64,000 bases of DNA from the NCBI RefSeq assembly GCF_022458985.1, contig NC_061783.1, positions 62,001 to 126,000 of the forward strand, read 5' to 3'. Below are positions 1 to 10,404 of the stretch, piece by piece (within the stretch, counting starts at the first letter, position 1; the number at the start of each line of letters is the position of its first letter). Position numbers and translations under genes: made by a program. The stretch comes from Mugil cephalus (taxonomy: Eukaryota > Chordata > Actinopteri > Mugiliformes > Mugilidae). The notes beneath the pieces are model-generated. The model was given only the letters and a program-made list of their open reading frames with translations. It was not told where the DNA came from and ran no database searches.

Positions 1-2056
1 GTTGCATTGCCTCTATAATAAACACGAGCAATAACAATATAGAAGCAACGCTTTGCATTTCCTCCAAAATAAACGCTGAGTAACAACAATAAAGAACCAC
101 CGCGTTGCTTTGCCTCTATGATAAACGCCGAGCAATAACAATATAGAGGCATCGCGTTGTATTGCCTCTATAATAAACGCCGAGCAATACCAATATAGAA
201 GCAACGCTTTGCATTTCCTCTAAAATAAACGCTGAGCAACAACAATAAAGAACCAACGCGTTGCATTGCCTCTATGATAAACGCCGAGCAATAACAATAT
301 AGAGGCATCGCGTTGTATTGCCTCTATAATAAACGCCGAGCAATACCAATATAGAAGCAACACGTTGCATTTCCTCTATGATAAACGCTGAGCAACAACA
401 ACATAGAACCAACGCGTTGCATTGCCTCTATGATAAACGCCGAGAAATAACAATATAGAGGCATCGCGTTGCATTGCCTCTATAATAAACGCGCATGAAA
501 ACAATATAGAAGCAACGCGTTGCATTGCCTCTATAATAAACACGAGCAACAATATAGAAGCAACGCGTTGCATTGCCTCCATAATAAACGCGAGCAATAA
601 TATTATAGAGTTATCACGTTGCATTGCCTCTATAATAAACGCTGAGCAATAACAATATAGAAGCAACGCGTTGCATTTCCTCTATAATAAACGGTGAGCA
701 ACAACAATATAGAACCAACGCGTCGCATTGCCTCTATGATAAACGCCGAGCAATAACAATATAGAGGCATCGCGTTGTATTGCCTCTATAATAAACGCCG
801 AGCAATAACAATATAGAAGCAACACGTTGCATTTCCTCTATAATAAACGTCGAGCAACAACAATATAGAACCAACGCGTTGCATTGCCTCTATGATAAAC
901 GCCGAGCAATAACAATATAGAAGCATCGCGTTGCATTTCCTCTATAATAAACACGACCAATAACAATATAGAAGCAAAGCGTTGCATTTCCTCTATAATA
1001 AACGCCGAGCAATAACAATATAGAGGCATCGTGTTGCATTGCTTCTATAATAAACGCGCATGAAAACAATATAGAAGCAACGCGTTGCATTGCCCCTATA
1101 ATAAACACGAGCAACAACAATATAGAACCAACGCGTTGCATTGCCTCTATAATAAACGCCGAGCAATAACAATATAGAGGCATCGCGTTGCATTGCCTAT
1201 ATAATAAACGCCTAGGAATAACAATATAGAGGCATCGCGTTGCATTGCCTCTATAATAAACACGAGCAATAACAATATAGAAGCAACGCTTTGCATTTCC
1301 TCTAAAATAAACGCTGAGCAACAACAATAAAGAACCAACGCGTTGCATTGCCTCTATGATAAACGCCGAGCAATAACAATATAGAGGCATCGCGTTGTAT
1401 TGCCTCTATAATAAACGCCGAGCAATACCAATATAGAAGCAACACGTTGCATTTCTTCTATAATAAACGCTGAGCAACAACAATATAGAACCAACGCGTT
1501 GCATTGCCTCTATGATAAACGCCGAGAAATAACAATATAGAGGTATCGCGTTGCATTGCCTCTATAATAAACACGCATGAAAACAATATAGAAGCAACGC
1601 GTTGCATTGTCTCTATAATAAACACGAGCAACAACAATATAGAACCAACGCGTTGCATTGCCTCTATAATAAACGCCGAGCAATAACAATATAGAGCATC
1701 GCGTTGCATTGCCTCTATAATAAACGCCGAGCAATAACAATATAGAAGCAACACGTTGCATTTCCTCTATAATAAACGCTGAGCAACAACAATATAGAAC
1801 CAACGCGTTGCATTGCCTCTATGATAAACGCCGAGCAATAACAATATAGAAGCAACACGTTGCATTTCCTCTATAATAAACGCCGAGCAATAACAATATA
1901 GAGGCATCGCGTTTTATTGCCTCTATAATTAACGCACATTAAAACAATATAGAGGCCACGCTTTGCATTGCCTTTATAATAAACTCACACACAATGACAA
2001 TATAGAGGCAATGCAACGCGTTGCTTCTATATTGTTATTGTGCGCGTTTATTTGCT
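1..2056. repeat. 51-53 bp satellite/minisatellite array
   Basis: About 39 imperfect head-to-tail monomers of 51-53 bp. Each contains GTTGCATTGCCTCTATAATA, then AAACGCCGAGCAATAACAAT and ATAGAAGCAACGC. The monomer junction GCAACGCGTTGC is a perfect palindrome. Variant monomers (ending GAGGCATCGC, GAACCAACGC or GAAGCAACAC) recur in a set order about 157 bp apart, for example GCGTTGTATTGCC near 152 and 309, so there is a higher-order unit of about three monomers. The array starts at the window edge and so extends further left. The last monomer, about 2005-2056, is inverted. Long minus-strand open frames across the array are by-products of the repeat, not genes. Confidence 0.95.
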
Positions 2057-2279
2057 GCTTAGACCCCAATAATGATTTTAACACTAACAAAAACAATGGG
2101 TTCCTTCCTTATTTATTTGTTCGGACGCCCTCTGGGCATCCAGGCTAATTACTCTGTTCTACTCTCCATTGTTTCGGCCCGGGTGTCTTTCCCGGGTGGA
2201 CCAGTTTCTATGTGTATTGTTGGGTTTGAAATAAACTGTTTTGTGAAAATTGTCTTCAGTTTCTCCAATACACTGGCCA

Positions 2280-2735
2280 CGTAGGGGAAAGTCGATCTTC
2301 TGATCGTTTATAAATCCCTCTATTATCTAGCCCCTTCATATATCTCTGAGCTCCTCACCCCTTACATCACCACCAGAACCCTCAGATCCTCAGACCGTGG
2401 TATATTTGCAGTGCCACATTTGGGGGAAAAAAGACAGGGGACCAGGCCTTTTCTGTTTCAGCCCAGCGGCTCTGGAACAGCTTGCCAGAGATTATTAGGA
2501 GTTCCAATTGTTGAGGCTTTTAAGAAGCACCTCAAGACTCATCTTTATTCCCTGCCTTTCAATGGCATTTGCTTTATTTCCTCATCTGGTTAGCTTGGGT
2601 GTTAATAGTTTTTCATTTGTTGAGACAATTATGTTGATCTGAAATTTGTATGTTTATATGACATGTTGAATGTGAAGCACTTCGGTGCAAATGCTCTTTG
2701 CTTTTTAAGGTGTTATATAATTGAAGTAAACTTAA
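2280..2735 (+). mobile_element. L2/CR1/Rex1-like LINE, 3' end (ORF2 C-terminus and 3' UTR)
   Basis: A plus-strand frame from about 2300 to 2570 reads like the C-terminal tail of fish L2/Rex1 ORF2: YKSLYYLAPSYISELLTPY, then RTLRSSDRGIFAVPHLGEKRQ, then AFKKHLKTHLYSLPF. It is followed by a typical L2-like 3' UTR containing GTGAAGCACTTCGGTGCAAA and a GGTGTTATATAATTGAAGTAAA tail ending near 2735. Only the 3' end is present, as expected for a 5'-truncated LINE insertion. Family-level placement is firm; the clade name is less so. Confidence 0.8.
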
Positions 2736-3780
2736 TCCAGTGACATAACATCTGGCAAACGGCAATGGTGAAGCTCTGTGTTGTAACAGTAAAATTCAGA
2801 TGGATGTCAAGCCTTTGAAATTCCTTTCACCATCAGTGTTAAACCTTACATATTGTTCGTATTAGAGACCTCCTTTAAATTATCATAACTGTTTATTGCT
2901 TTATGACCCCTTTAATATCTAAAAGTCAACCATATGCATGAGGGTGGAAAACTTGTCACCAGTTTGGTTTGACCAATGCTGCTGAAGCTCATTTGATATC
3001 ATCTGGCAATTTTCCCCTACACATGCGGATGTGGTCATTTCTTGCTTCTTCTTCTCCCAGATCTTCATTTGTTTTCCAAGTTGTTGGTTTGTCTGCATTT
3101 CTTCAGAGTGTATCCAACTGCTAATGGATTGCAGCTGCACTTCCTGGCTACCTGATAGCAGCTGTACCCTCCTGGCTGGTATTTTCAGATGCTTCCTGTG
3201 TTGGGTTCCTTGTCTTTGCAGTGTCTGTCTCTGAACTACTTGTGCTGTCTTAATATAGACAGGAAGTGCAGCATCAACAACAAACAAACAAAAAAAAAAA
3301 AAAAAACAGGCATAACCTTCATTAGTGGATCACAAGTATCACAAAGTATTTTTTGGACCGACTTTAAGTTTTTAAATGGCTTTTATGATTTGTTTAGCAG
3401 TTTGTCTTTGACTGTGTTTAAATAAATTGCACTTGAAGACCTAAGAGTGACTCCTAATGCAATTTTTCACAAATACATGGGGTGTCAGAAAACTTATTTC
3501 CCCTCACCCCTGTATAGTAAATGGTTGACTTTAAATGAACAATGCTAGCTAGCTCACTGACATTTACTCCAGGTTTTGTTCAACTCCCTTAAAATAGCTT
3601 CTTATTCAAAAAATAAAATGATATATTATATATATATATATATATATATCTCAAACTGTAACAAATTCACTTTATTACTGAACAGAAATGGCTTGACATT
3701 ACATTAACCATCTATATTCTGAGACCTAAATATAACAAAATGTGACTATGCAGGTCACCATAGTATTAACATTGCATGAA
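2736..3780. other. No gene recognised; A-rich and TA microsatellites
   Basis: A (CAAA)n/poly-A tract lies at about 3280-3306 and a (TA)n run at about 3624-3649. A 122-codon minus-strand frame at 2919-3287 resembles no family I know and has no splice or promoter support. I treat it as chance. Confidence 0.5.
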
Positions 3781-5200
3781 ACCCTGAAGATTAACCAGCA
3801 GCATTTGGAGCAACTTGTTGCCCAAGTCACGGCATACTCCTGATGAGACAGAGGCTCTTCTGGTGTATCTCCTTCCAGACCTGGACCAGGGAATCAGGGT
3901 GCTACAGGACTGTTTGAGTCACAACTTGGTGGCGTCAGACATACCAGGTCAGGCAAGTGTGGCCAAGCCAGTCGCAGATCGGTGCAGACTCAAACTAGTT
4001 TCTGATCTGCATCACCCTGATGTTTCTGAAAATGAAGGAAGCCCAGTTTCAGCTGTTACAGAATAGTTATGTTCAAGGAGTTGGTCTATTGCCCTAAAAT
4101 GGCCTGGTAATGTTTCCAGCCAGCCTTCAAAGAAGGTTGTGACAAGTCCACTGGGATGGTTATTTTATGGTCAATTCCACAGCAATTCAGGAACAAAGCA
4201 TCCTGAAAGCCTTGGTATATGACCAAAGTTAATACATCAAGCACTTGTAAGGTGTATACACACACACACACACAAAATACTTAAAGCACACATGAGCACC
4301 TGTCCAATATTGTGTAGGTCTGTTAATTCAGGTTAATGTGCATTTTAAAAAATACAAATTTTGGGCGCACACGCACACACAATTTGTATTTCTTAAAATA
4401 ATAATTAATAGACTTTACTGCTGTGCCATGACAGTTTAAGTTGGAAGTTGACTAGTAGCCAATCACGTGACAACAAAGAAGCCTCAAGAGAGATGGAGAG
4501 TCCAGTGTGTCATTGCAGCAAACTAGCCACGGTGTGGAAATTCAACACTAACAGAGGAATGGTCTAAATCTTCTTAGCAACAGCCAATTACCAACTTAAC
4601 CCGTAGTAACAGAGAGAAGGAGGCTGCAAATCAGCAATTTGCTATTTAATTTTAATTGTCTTGCACGAAAAAGGCTTTGGAGATATATCACTTTAAACAA
4701 AGTTCGATACATCATCTTACAACAAGCTGTAATCCACTATTGGATGCCATTGACTGCTGATTTATATAGGATAAATACATCCGGAGCACACACTATTGAT
4801 AAGCTCATGCTTCTATGTTGTGTTGCGTGCGATTAGTTGACTCCACTGCTGTGGTTGTAGAGTGCGATTTTTCCCACAATAGATTGTGTTCAAGCTCCGC
4901 TCTGTACATGCGCGCTGGTGTCTGAGGGAGCGACTGCTGCTGCCTCTCCAGAAATGAGTCGCATAACCGTGAATTATTCTGTGCAGTAATCAGACATGGT
5001 TTTATTGATGATAAAAATTTGAAATGGTAATGCTAACCGTCCGGAATTTTACCACAGTTTATCAGCTTAAGAGACAGAATAGAAATTAGATCTAGGATAA
5101 CAATGTTAAGTAGTTGGAAATGGCAAATACATGAGTAATTCAAGTTTAACAAAAAAAAAAAAAAAAAAAAAGGCATTTTTTGCCTCGAGTATTCCTTTAA
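3781..5200. other. Unrecognised repeat-like DNA
   Basis: The stretch 3781-4075 has a moderately open plus frame (83 codons from 3815) with no family resemblance that I can name. A short CA microsatellite is at 4258-4274. An inverted pair AAATACAAATT/AATTTGTATTT flanks about 4350-4392. A poly-A run sits at 5150-5171. I see no conserved gene. Confidence 0.4.
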
Positions 5201-5204
5201 TCAT

Positions 5205-5898
5205 CAATTTCGTTTAAGTGGTCACTTGCGTTCTGCTCCAGGATCGTGTTCTACGTGGACTAAACAATGACAGATGCCATGCTTGAGTCAAAAAGTTGGC
5301 GCTATGGAGGACAGCAAAGAGAGCATCTGAAAATGGAAAAAGGTGTCTAAAGTTTGGGATCACTTTAAACTGAAAACAAAAACAACTAAAACAGAGCCTC
5401 GTGCAGTGTGTGTACTGCAAAATTGAACTGGCCTACCACAACAGCACTTCGATGATTCAACATCTTGAGTGGGAACCAGACCAGCTCATCCGAAGGCAGC
5501 ACAAGGTAAATGCCCGTCTTCCACTCAACAGTAGCTTAACATTAGCCAATTTAGCGTGATTGCTAGCTGAGAAATACAGTAGCACGGCTTTAAATGTAAG
5601 CTACGCATTTGTTGTAGTCTATAGTAATGCGAGTCTCGATGATGGCTAGTCCAAATGTGGTAAAAGAAAGCAGTGCACGAGAATAGCATTTTAATAATTT
5701 AAAATGCCGTACATAAACACATATTAGGCTATTACTTAAAGTAGATATGTAATCAGTTTGATTTAAAGTGAGCTGGGCTAGATGGCAGTATGGCTTTGTG
5801 TCAATTTCATTGGCCTAAATTCCAATTACTCAATTAAACGCTGAAATATTTGGTAGACAACTTGACTTCAAAAAGAATCGATAGCTGCAGCCCTAGTT
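5205..5898 (+). mobile_element. hAT transposon remnant with BED-type zinc finger
   Basis: The segment from about 5345 to 5505 encodes a broken BED zinc finger: KVWDHFKLKT, then (after a one-base frame change) VQCVYCKIELAYHNSTSMIQHLE. This has the CxxC and downstream histidine spacing of hAT transposases. A splice-donor-like AAGGTAAATG follows at about 5506. The right end at 5878-5898 reads CGATAGCTGCAGCCCTAG, the familiar fish hAT terminal repeat in reverse. The central catalytic domain is absent. The left terminus was not found. Confidence 0.6.
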
Positions 5899-6369
5899 GA
5901 AAACATGAAATGGGAATTACAAACTTGAATATGTCATCTTCCATTTATATATCGATATCCAAAATGCATCTTCTCCAAAGCTTGCCCTTGAAACAAATCT
6001 CAACCACCTAATAATATGGTTGCAGATATTACAATCATGTCATTACAGGATTCTGTATTTGCAGAAAGACAACTTTACTTACCACTTACACAAATTTGTG
6101 TCTTGTGCTCTTGCCATCACTATGACCTATACACAAATCACAACTTTCAGTAAAATGTCAATTTCATTGGCCTAAATACAAAAATGTCAAGTATTTCATA
6201 TCAAACAGAAAATCACTGAATGTTAACTGTGTACATAAATACCCCCAGATCAAAATATTCATCTGTATGGAAATGACACTTCATCCTCAATTTAAAAAAT
6301 ATGCCCTGGTTCAAGTTACTCCCTCTTGAGTAGCAAGATTTCAATAGAATATGGAAACTTGAGTACTTG

Positions 6370-6503
6370 CCATGTGTTCTGCAGTAATATCCCACAAGGT
6401 TCATGAGTGAACATGTGGGTAAAGCTAAACTCCAGATTTACTCTCCGAGGCATTTCCAACGACACAACCCTACAGAAAAAGGCATGTCGGGATAGACCTC
6501 AGC
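6370..6503 (-). ncRNA. H/ACA box snoRNA candidate 1
   Basis: Read on the minus strand this gives hairpin - H box - hairpin - ACA. The first hairpin pairs GAGG with CCTC and CGACA with TGTCG around internal loops. The hinge contains AGAGTA (ANANNA). The second hairpin pairs TCTG.AGT with ACT.CAGA below and CCCACA/TGTGGG plus GTTCA/TGAAC above. ACA lies three bases before the 3' end (ACACATGG). It sits wholly inside the intron after exon 6551-6612, about 47 bases from the donor. Target and family name are not known to me. Confidence 0.6.
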
Positions 6504-6910
6504 TTTCCCCAGTTACCACTGATCCAGTTGCTTCCAACTGCAACACTCACCTGGTTGCTGTATTGCAGCTCAACCCCCACATTAGGAGGTCATGCACTGC
6601 TGTAGCAGAACCCTGCAATTAAGTAAAACAATTGGAAGTTGTTTTAAAACAGATTAATAAAGTCAAAGATTTTAAGTGGAAGGGGAGTTCCAACTGTACT
6701 CTAATTAACTTATTGCATTTACTGATCCATGGAGTCCCCAAAGTAGGTGGACTTCCCGTGATAGAACATATGAATCCAAGAATATCAAGTCTTACATGAA
6801 TCAACTGTCATGACCATAATTTGCAAAGAGTGCAACTTGTATACCAAGGACAAAACATTGCAGAGTAGCCCAGTATGCTTATTGGTACAGATGCATAAAT
6901 AGCATGAAGT

Positions 6911-7034
6911 GTGTGTTTCAACAAATATACCAGGACTCCGAACACAAGCAGAATGGAGACCAACGATGCCAGGTGTTGATTTTGTCTTGCACCGAAATTT
7001 GAACAACCCAGCGGATGAAACCACTGGCTGCAGA
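6911..7034 (-). ncRNA. H/ACA box snoRNA candidate 2
   Basis: On the minus strand the first hairpin has lower stem TGCA/TGCA and upper stem CCAGTGG/CCGCTGG. Then comes AGACAA (ANANNA hinge). The second hairpin has lower stem TCAACA/TGTTGA and upper stem GG.CTCC/GGAG.CC. It ends AAACACAC with ACA three bases from the end. Length is 124 nt, typical for this class. It lies in the intron between exons 7111-7148 and 6551-6612. Open frames over this stretch on both strands are shadows. Confidence 0.6.
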
Positions 7035-7225
7035 TACCACACAGTGCAATCATTTTATAACATATTACTACTGGCAGTTATGTCACTGTATTTTGTCATC
7101 ATTTACTTACATTAAATTGTGGGATTACGGCATATCAAGACAGAATACCTGTAGATGGGGGAGGAGGGCACAAGTGGGAATGTTTTTCCATAACCATCAT
7201 TATATTCAGGTATTAATGCAGAATA

Positions 7226-7305
7226 TTGTTCAGAGAGGCAACTGTCACTCACATTTCAGAGCAGTTGAACATATTTAGCCAATCATCATCATCATCATCG
7301 CTTAA
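7226..7305 (-). ncRNA. C/D box snoRNA-like sequence (weak)
   Basis: Minus strand: C-box-like GATGATGA near 7300, D'-like CTGA, C'-like GTGAGTGA and D-like CTGA at 7230-7233, with flanking TTGTT/AACAA that could pair. It lies in the intron after exon 7334-7361. The C box falls in a short (ATC)n microsatellite, so the match could be accidental. Confidence 0.3.
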
Positions 7306-8274
7306 ACAAAACTAATTCTGTAATCCTACTTACCAAGATAGTCGCAGGAAACTGCCAATACCTGGTGGACAGCAAATCAGCACAGTTTAAATAAAATAGC
7401 TTTTCACAAAAAAAAAAAAAAATTAAATCTGTCCATTCCCATTAGTAGCACTGCTGCAGAGAATCAACAGTGAGTTGCAAGAGAATCAATTACTCTATGC
7501 ACTGTATGAGCTCTATGGTCCACTTCACAAGACCAGACCGCATACTGTGCCAACAACATAGTTGGTACCCATTTTAATGAAATGCAGTTTGTATCATTTG
7601 CACATTAATTTGGAATGAAACCAATTTCCATTGTACTTTTGCAATACTTTTATATCAATACGTCTGAAAAACTACCTCACCTAAAAAATTTTCAGTGATT
7701 TAAGTCCCCCCGGTGGATAACAAATGTACATCACACGAGTAATTTAGATTTGCTACAGTCAACATCTCCATTGTACATTACAATTGTCCACATCAAGGTT
7801 TTGTGGATGAATTATTAAAAATGAGCTACTGATGTAAAGAAAATCTGACCTCCTGTACCAGAGTGGCAGTAGTCACTGTAGGATAATTGATGCCTGTCCC
7901 ATTTAGATTTCCTGCAAAACAAAAGGCTGAATTTACAACCAGGAAGGGTTGCAATTTAGCTATGCATGTAAAACAGCTTGTCAATTAATTTAAAGTTCAT
8001 TCATAAGGCAAGTGTGCCAGGCCTCATTGTCACCATTCAGCAACTAACATGCAGTGAGGTGCAAGCAAAACCTGATATTCTATAGCCACTGCTGCCCTGG
8101 GATCACCTCACCACAAAGGAAAATCCCACTCAATAATTTAGACTGTGGCATGGAGATATAGGGCACACTATCATAAAAACTGGAGTTCCAAGAGGGGAGG
8201 AAAAAAAAAATAGAAGTAGATTAAAACAGTGACTTTATATGTGTAGATAACACAACTTCACCCATTTGAAATGC

Positions 8275-8424
8275 TGGCCTCAATGCACTTTCAAGTTTTC
8301 TGCAGGTTATTAACATATTAGTGTTAACATATTGGTAGTGCAGAGTCGGTGTAGTTTAGTTCAAGCTGCCACCACATATGTGTTGCTCGACCCACGTGGT
8401 TTTCAGCTTGAACTATCGTTGCAA
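8275..8424 (-). ncRNA. Hairpin pair in intron 1, possible third H/ACA RNA
   Basis: A perfect 12-bp stem joins 8357-8368 and 8404-8415 (TAGTTCAAGCTG), with a further CCACGTG/TATGTGG stem inside. On the minus strand it is followed by AAACTA (ANANNA) and a weaker second hairpin (TCTGCA/TGCAGA, TTAACA/TGTTAA). No clear ACA ends it (AAA instead). Alternatives are a foldback repeat or a miRNA-like hairpin. Confidence 0.3.
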
Positions 8425-8776
8425 GGCCGCTTAAAAAAAAAAAAAAAAAAAAAGTACGTTACCATTCCAAAAATACCAAAGGTTGCCGAAACGTGTGTTT
8501 GAGTGTATATACACTGTAAATGTTAAAAATGTAGGTCTTAACATTTAACATCAATCGGAAACATTTTTAGGCCGAGGGAATCAACTCGTGGGGCCTGTTT
8601 GATGGAAATGCAACGGCCAAATAAAAATACTGATCAATGTTCGTCAAGTGTCTTGTAAGTGACTTCTCTGACGTGTCTGTCGGGGAGCAGCCTACTAACT
8701 AAATTATATTTACTTACCGGTTACACGAAATTTCCTGCATTTCCGCTTGAAGCACTGAAGAGATGTAGGAGGAAAA

Positions 8777-8815
8777 GAGAACGACTTGAGCGGCACACAA
8801 TCTTTTATAGGATCC
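8777..8815 (-). promoter_or_regulatory. TATA box and 5'TOP-like start of the host gene
   Basis: Minus strand: CCTATAAAAGATTG (TATAAAAG at 8802-8809), then CTTTTCCTCCTACATCTC beginning at 8777. A cytosine followed by an unbroken pyrimidine run is characteristic of TOP-class snoRNA hosts and ribosomal protein genes. The surrounding 8.6-8.9 kb is richer in CpG than its neighbours. Confidence 0.45.
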
Positions 8816-9189
8816 GTTGCGTCAGTTGAAGACGCTTTACGTCTCACAGTTCTGCATTCAAAGGACCTCGGAAATCTTAGTTTTTCTACGCTAAAGACCA
8901 ATCTACCCGATACCGACCGATTGAGTCACTGCCCTCAGTCAAAACTGCGTAAAGAAGCCAAAGCCTTTTAATATGAACATATTCACGTTATTTCCTAGTC
9001 GTCGCGTTTTTTATACGTGGCAGACATTTTTAAGTAACAACACGTTGTCTTTCTGTTCTTCTACTTGCTAACATCTGAGGTAGAGCATAACAGACATATC
9101 TAGCAATTAATTATATTGAAGCAATTTATTAAACAAAGGAAAGTATATGAAGTACAAAAAGGTATTTCAACATTCGGTTGGCGGTGTGT

Positions 9190-9365
9190 AGCTGAATCAT
9201 TGGATTCTGAACGTCGAAAATGAAGCCCGAAATGGGCGGAGCCCCCCGTCGCTATGTTGGATGAGCCACCCACTCCCCCCACACGCGGATACTCCAAATA
9301 TGGACATAGGGGGTCGTGTCGGACGTTGAGACCCACTCCTTAACCCTCCGCTACCGGCTAGCTCG
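9190..9365 (+). repeat. Dispersed repeat family A, copy 1
   Basis: Contains CATTGGATTCTGAA, TCGAAAATGA, GCCCGAAATGGGCGGAGCC, ATGTTGGATGAGC and GCGGATACTCC. It matches the reverse complement of 47060-47290 module by module. Its right edge runs straight into a copy of repeat B. Confidence 0.7.
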
Positions 9366-9675
9366 GGCTACCGCCGGTCAGAGCGGGAACGCCTTTAATT
9401 ATGCAGAATGTTAAACCTTAAAACCAAATTAAACGAAAGAGTTAGAAAAAAAATCACCCCCGTACTGTTGTCATAAGTACTGAAATAAACTATTGCGACC
9501 CAAACTGTTTTTGAATCAGACTGTAAACATGTTTAATGATGCTGTAAAGTTAGGCATCTTTTTTAACATGTGGTCTGTGGGGAATTGCTCTCTTTTGCAA
9601 CCAGCCTTAAGCGGGCACTCGATGAACTGCAATTTTTTGCACTTCTGCATGGGCTTCATCGCTTAGAGCTGGTGT
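9366..9675 (+). repeat. Dispersed repeat family B, copy 1
   Basis: Shares AGCGGGAACGCC.TTAATTATGCAGAAT, TGTAAACATGT, CTCTTTTGCAACCAGCCT, CACTCGATGAACTGCA and GCATGGGCTT with 50370-50600, and in reverse with 45225-45480. It looks like a non-autonomous teleost repeat; the class is not certain. Confidence 0.7.
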
Positions 9676-9686
9676 CGGTACGAGAT

Positions 9687-9850
9687 GTGTTCGGCTTGCC
9701 AGATATGTTCGGCCCGAGAATCCGGCGCTTCGTGATGACGTCACACCCTGTCAAATACGTGCGAATTTTTACGATTATGCATTTGACATGAAGTGACGTC
9801 ATCCATAAGCGCTGGATCCTATGGCCAAATATATCTGTCAGGCCGAACAC
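9687..9850. mobile_element. Small MITE with ~58-bp terminal inverted repeats
   Basis: Left arm GTGTTCGGCTTGCCAGATAT through GATGACGTCAC (9687-9744) matches the reverse complement of the right arm (GTGACGTCATCC through GCCGAACAC, about 9792-9850) with few mismatches. There is no coding content. Confidence 0.7.
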
Positions 9851-9859
9851 ATCCGCCTG

Positions 9860-10340
9860 ATGATTCCACACAGGAGGGCTTCCTCCACTGACGGAATCAC
9901 GTGTTGTAAAGACGCTTTACCATAGGTCGAGGAAGGAGTCAGCGGCAGTGCTGCCTTTAGGGGCGCTTGAAAAAATCCGGGAAATTATAACATTCTGACT
10001 AAAGTCTTGGCTAACCAATTGAATGATGTGCCGTCTGTGACTACAAAAGGTATTCCGTCAACTGTCTAACTTGCTCGGTGTTAACTTTTCATTCATCGCA
10101 AAACGTAAACACGCTCCTTTTTAATGTTGTATTAAATAAACTAGCGGGTAGCTAGGCAGATATTAATAATATATTAAAGAGAGAAATAACTATTAAAAAA
10201 AACGACTTTGACGTCGCATCGCATGTGTAGTTCAAACGTGAACGTTTTGCTCCGACAGCAACGTACGTTACTGTAACCCCCGGTAACGTACAGTAACGCT
10301 CTATCACTGTAACGTACTATTTATCAGTATGCCAGCATGA
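9860..10340. other. Intergenic, palindromic GTAACGTAC motifs
   Basis: No gene seen. A cluster of overlapping GTAACGTAC/GTACGTTAC words lies at about 10258-10312. Confidence 0.4.
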
Positions 10341-10404
10341 CGTCAGAGTATGAGAGTATGTTCTTATGTACTTTTAGCATAACAGTATGAATGAAATCTG
10401 TATA

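Larger units (their letters stand above)
6083..8777 (-). ncRNA. Candidate multi-exon snoRNA host gene (non-coding)
   Basis: Inference from several signals on the minus strand. (1) A TATAAAAGA box at 8801-8809 lies about 30 bp upstream of a pyrimidine start CTTTTCCTCC at 8777, the pattern of 5'TOP host genes. (2) Exon 1 (8718-8777) ends at CCG|GTAAGTA. (3) Short downstream exons have matching acceptors and donors: 8113-8179 (after a long T/C tract), 7850-7911 (weaker donor), 7334-7361, 7111-7148, 6551-6612 and 6083-6126. Three of these are bounded by GTAAGTA and one by GTGAGTG. (4) The introns hold two folds with H/ACA features (6370-6503 and 6911-7034) and one C/D-like sequence. The exons carry no shared open frame, so a non-coding host is more likely than a protein gene. 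The RNA ends are unknown. The 3' part runs towards a hAT element at 5898. Confidence 0.5.

Noticed and set aside
13-1803. Many 60-166 codon minus-strand open frames in the satellite
   Set aside because: They repeat the same peptide words in all three frames because the tandem monomer is stop-poor; no start context, splice sites or homology.
2919-3287. 122-codon minus-strand frame ending near a poly-A tract
   Set aside because: No recognisable domain, no promoter or splice signals; length is within chance for this much sequence.
6785-7278. Overlapping frames of 68-87 codons on both strands
   Set aside because: They overlay the H/ACA candidate and short non-coding exons; no frame continues across the splice sites.
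8010-8165. A further H/ACA-like fold (GCCAC/GTGGC, GGGAT/ATCCC, AGAATA hinge, CCTCA/TGAGG)
   Set aside because: Its first hairpin overlaps the probable exon 8113-8179, which has a strong pyrimidine tract and acceptor; several other folds are equally good.
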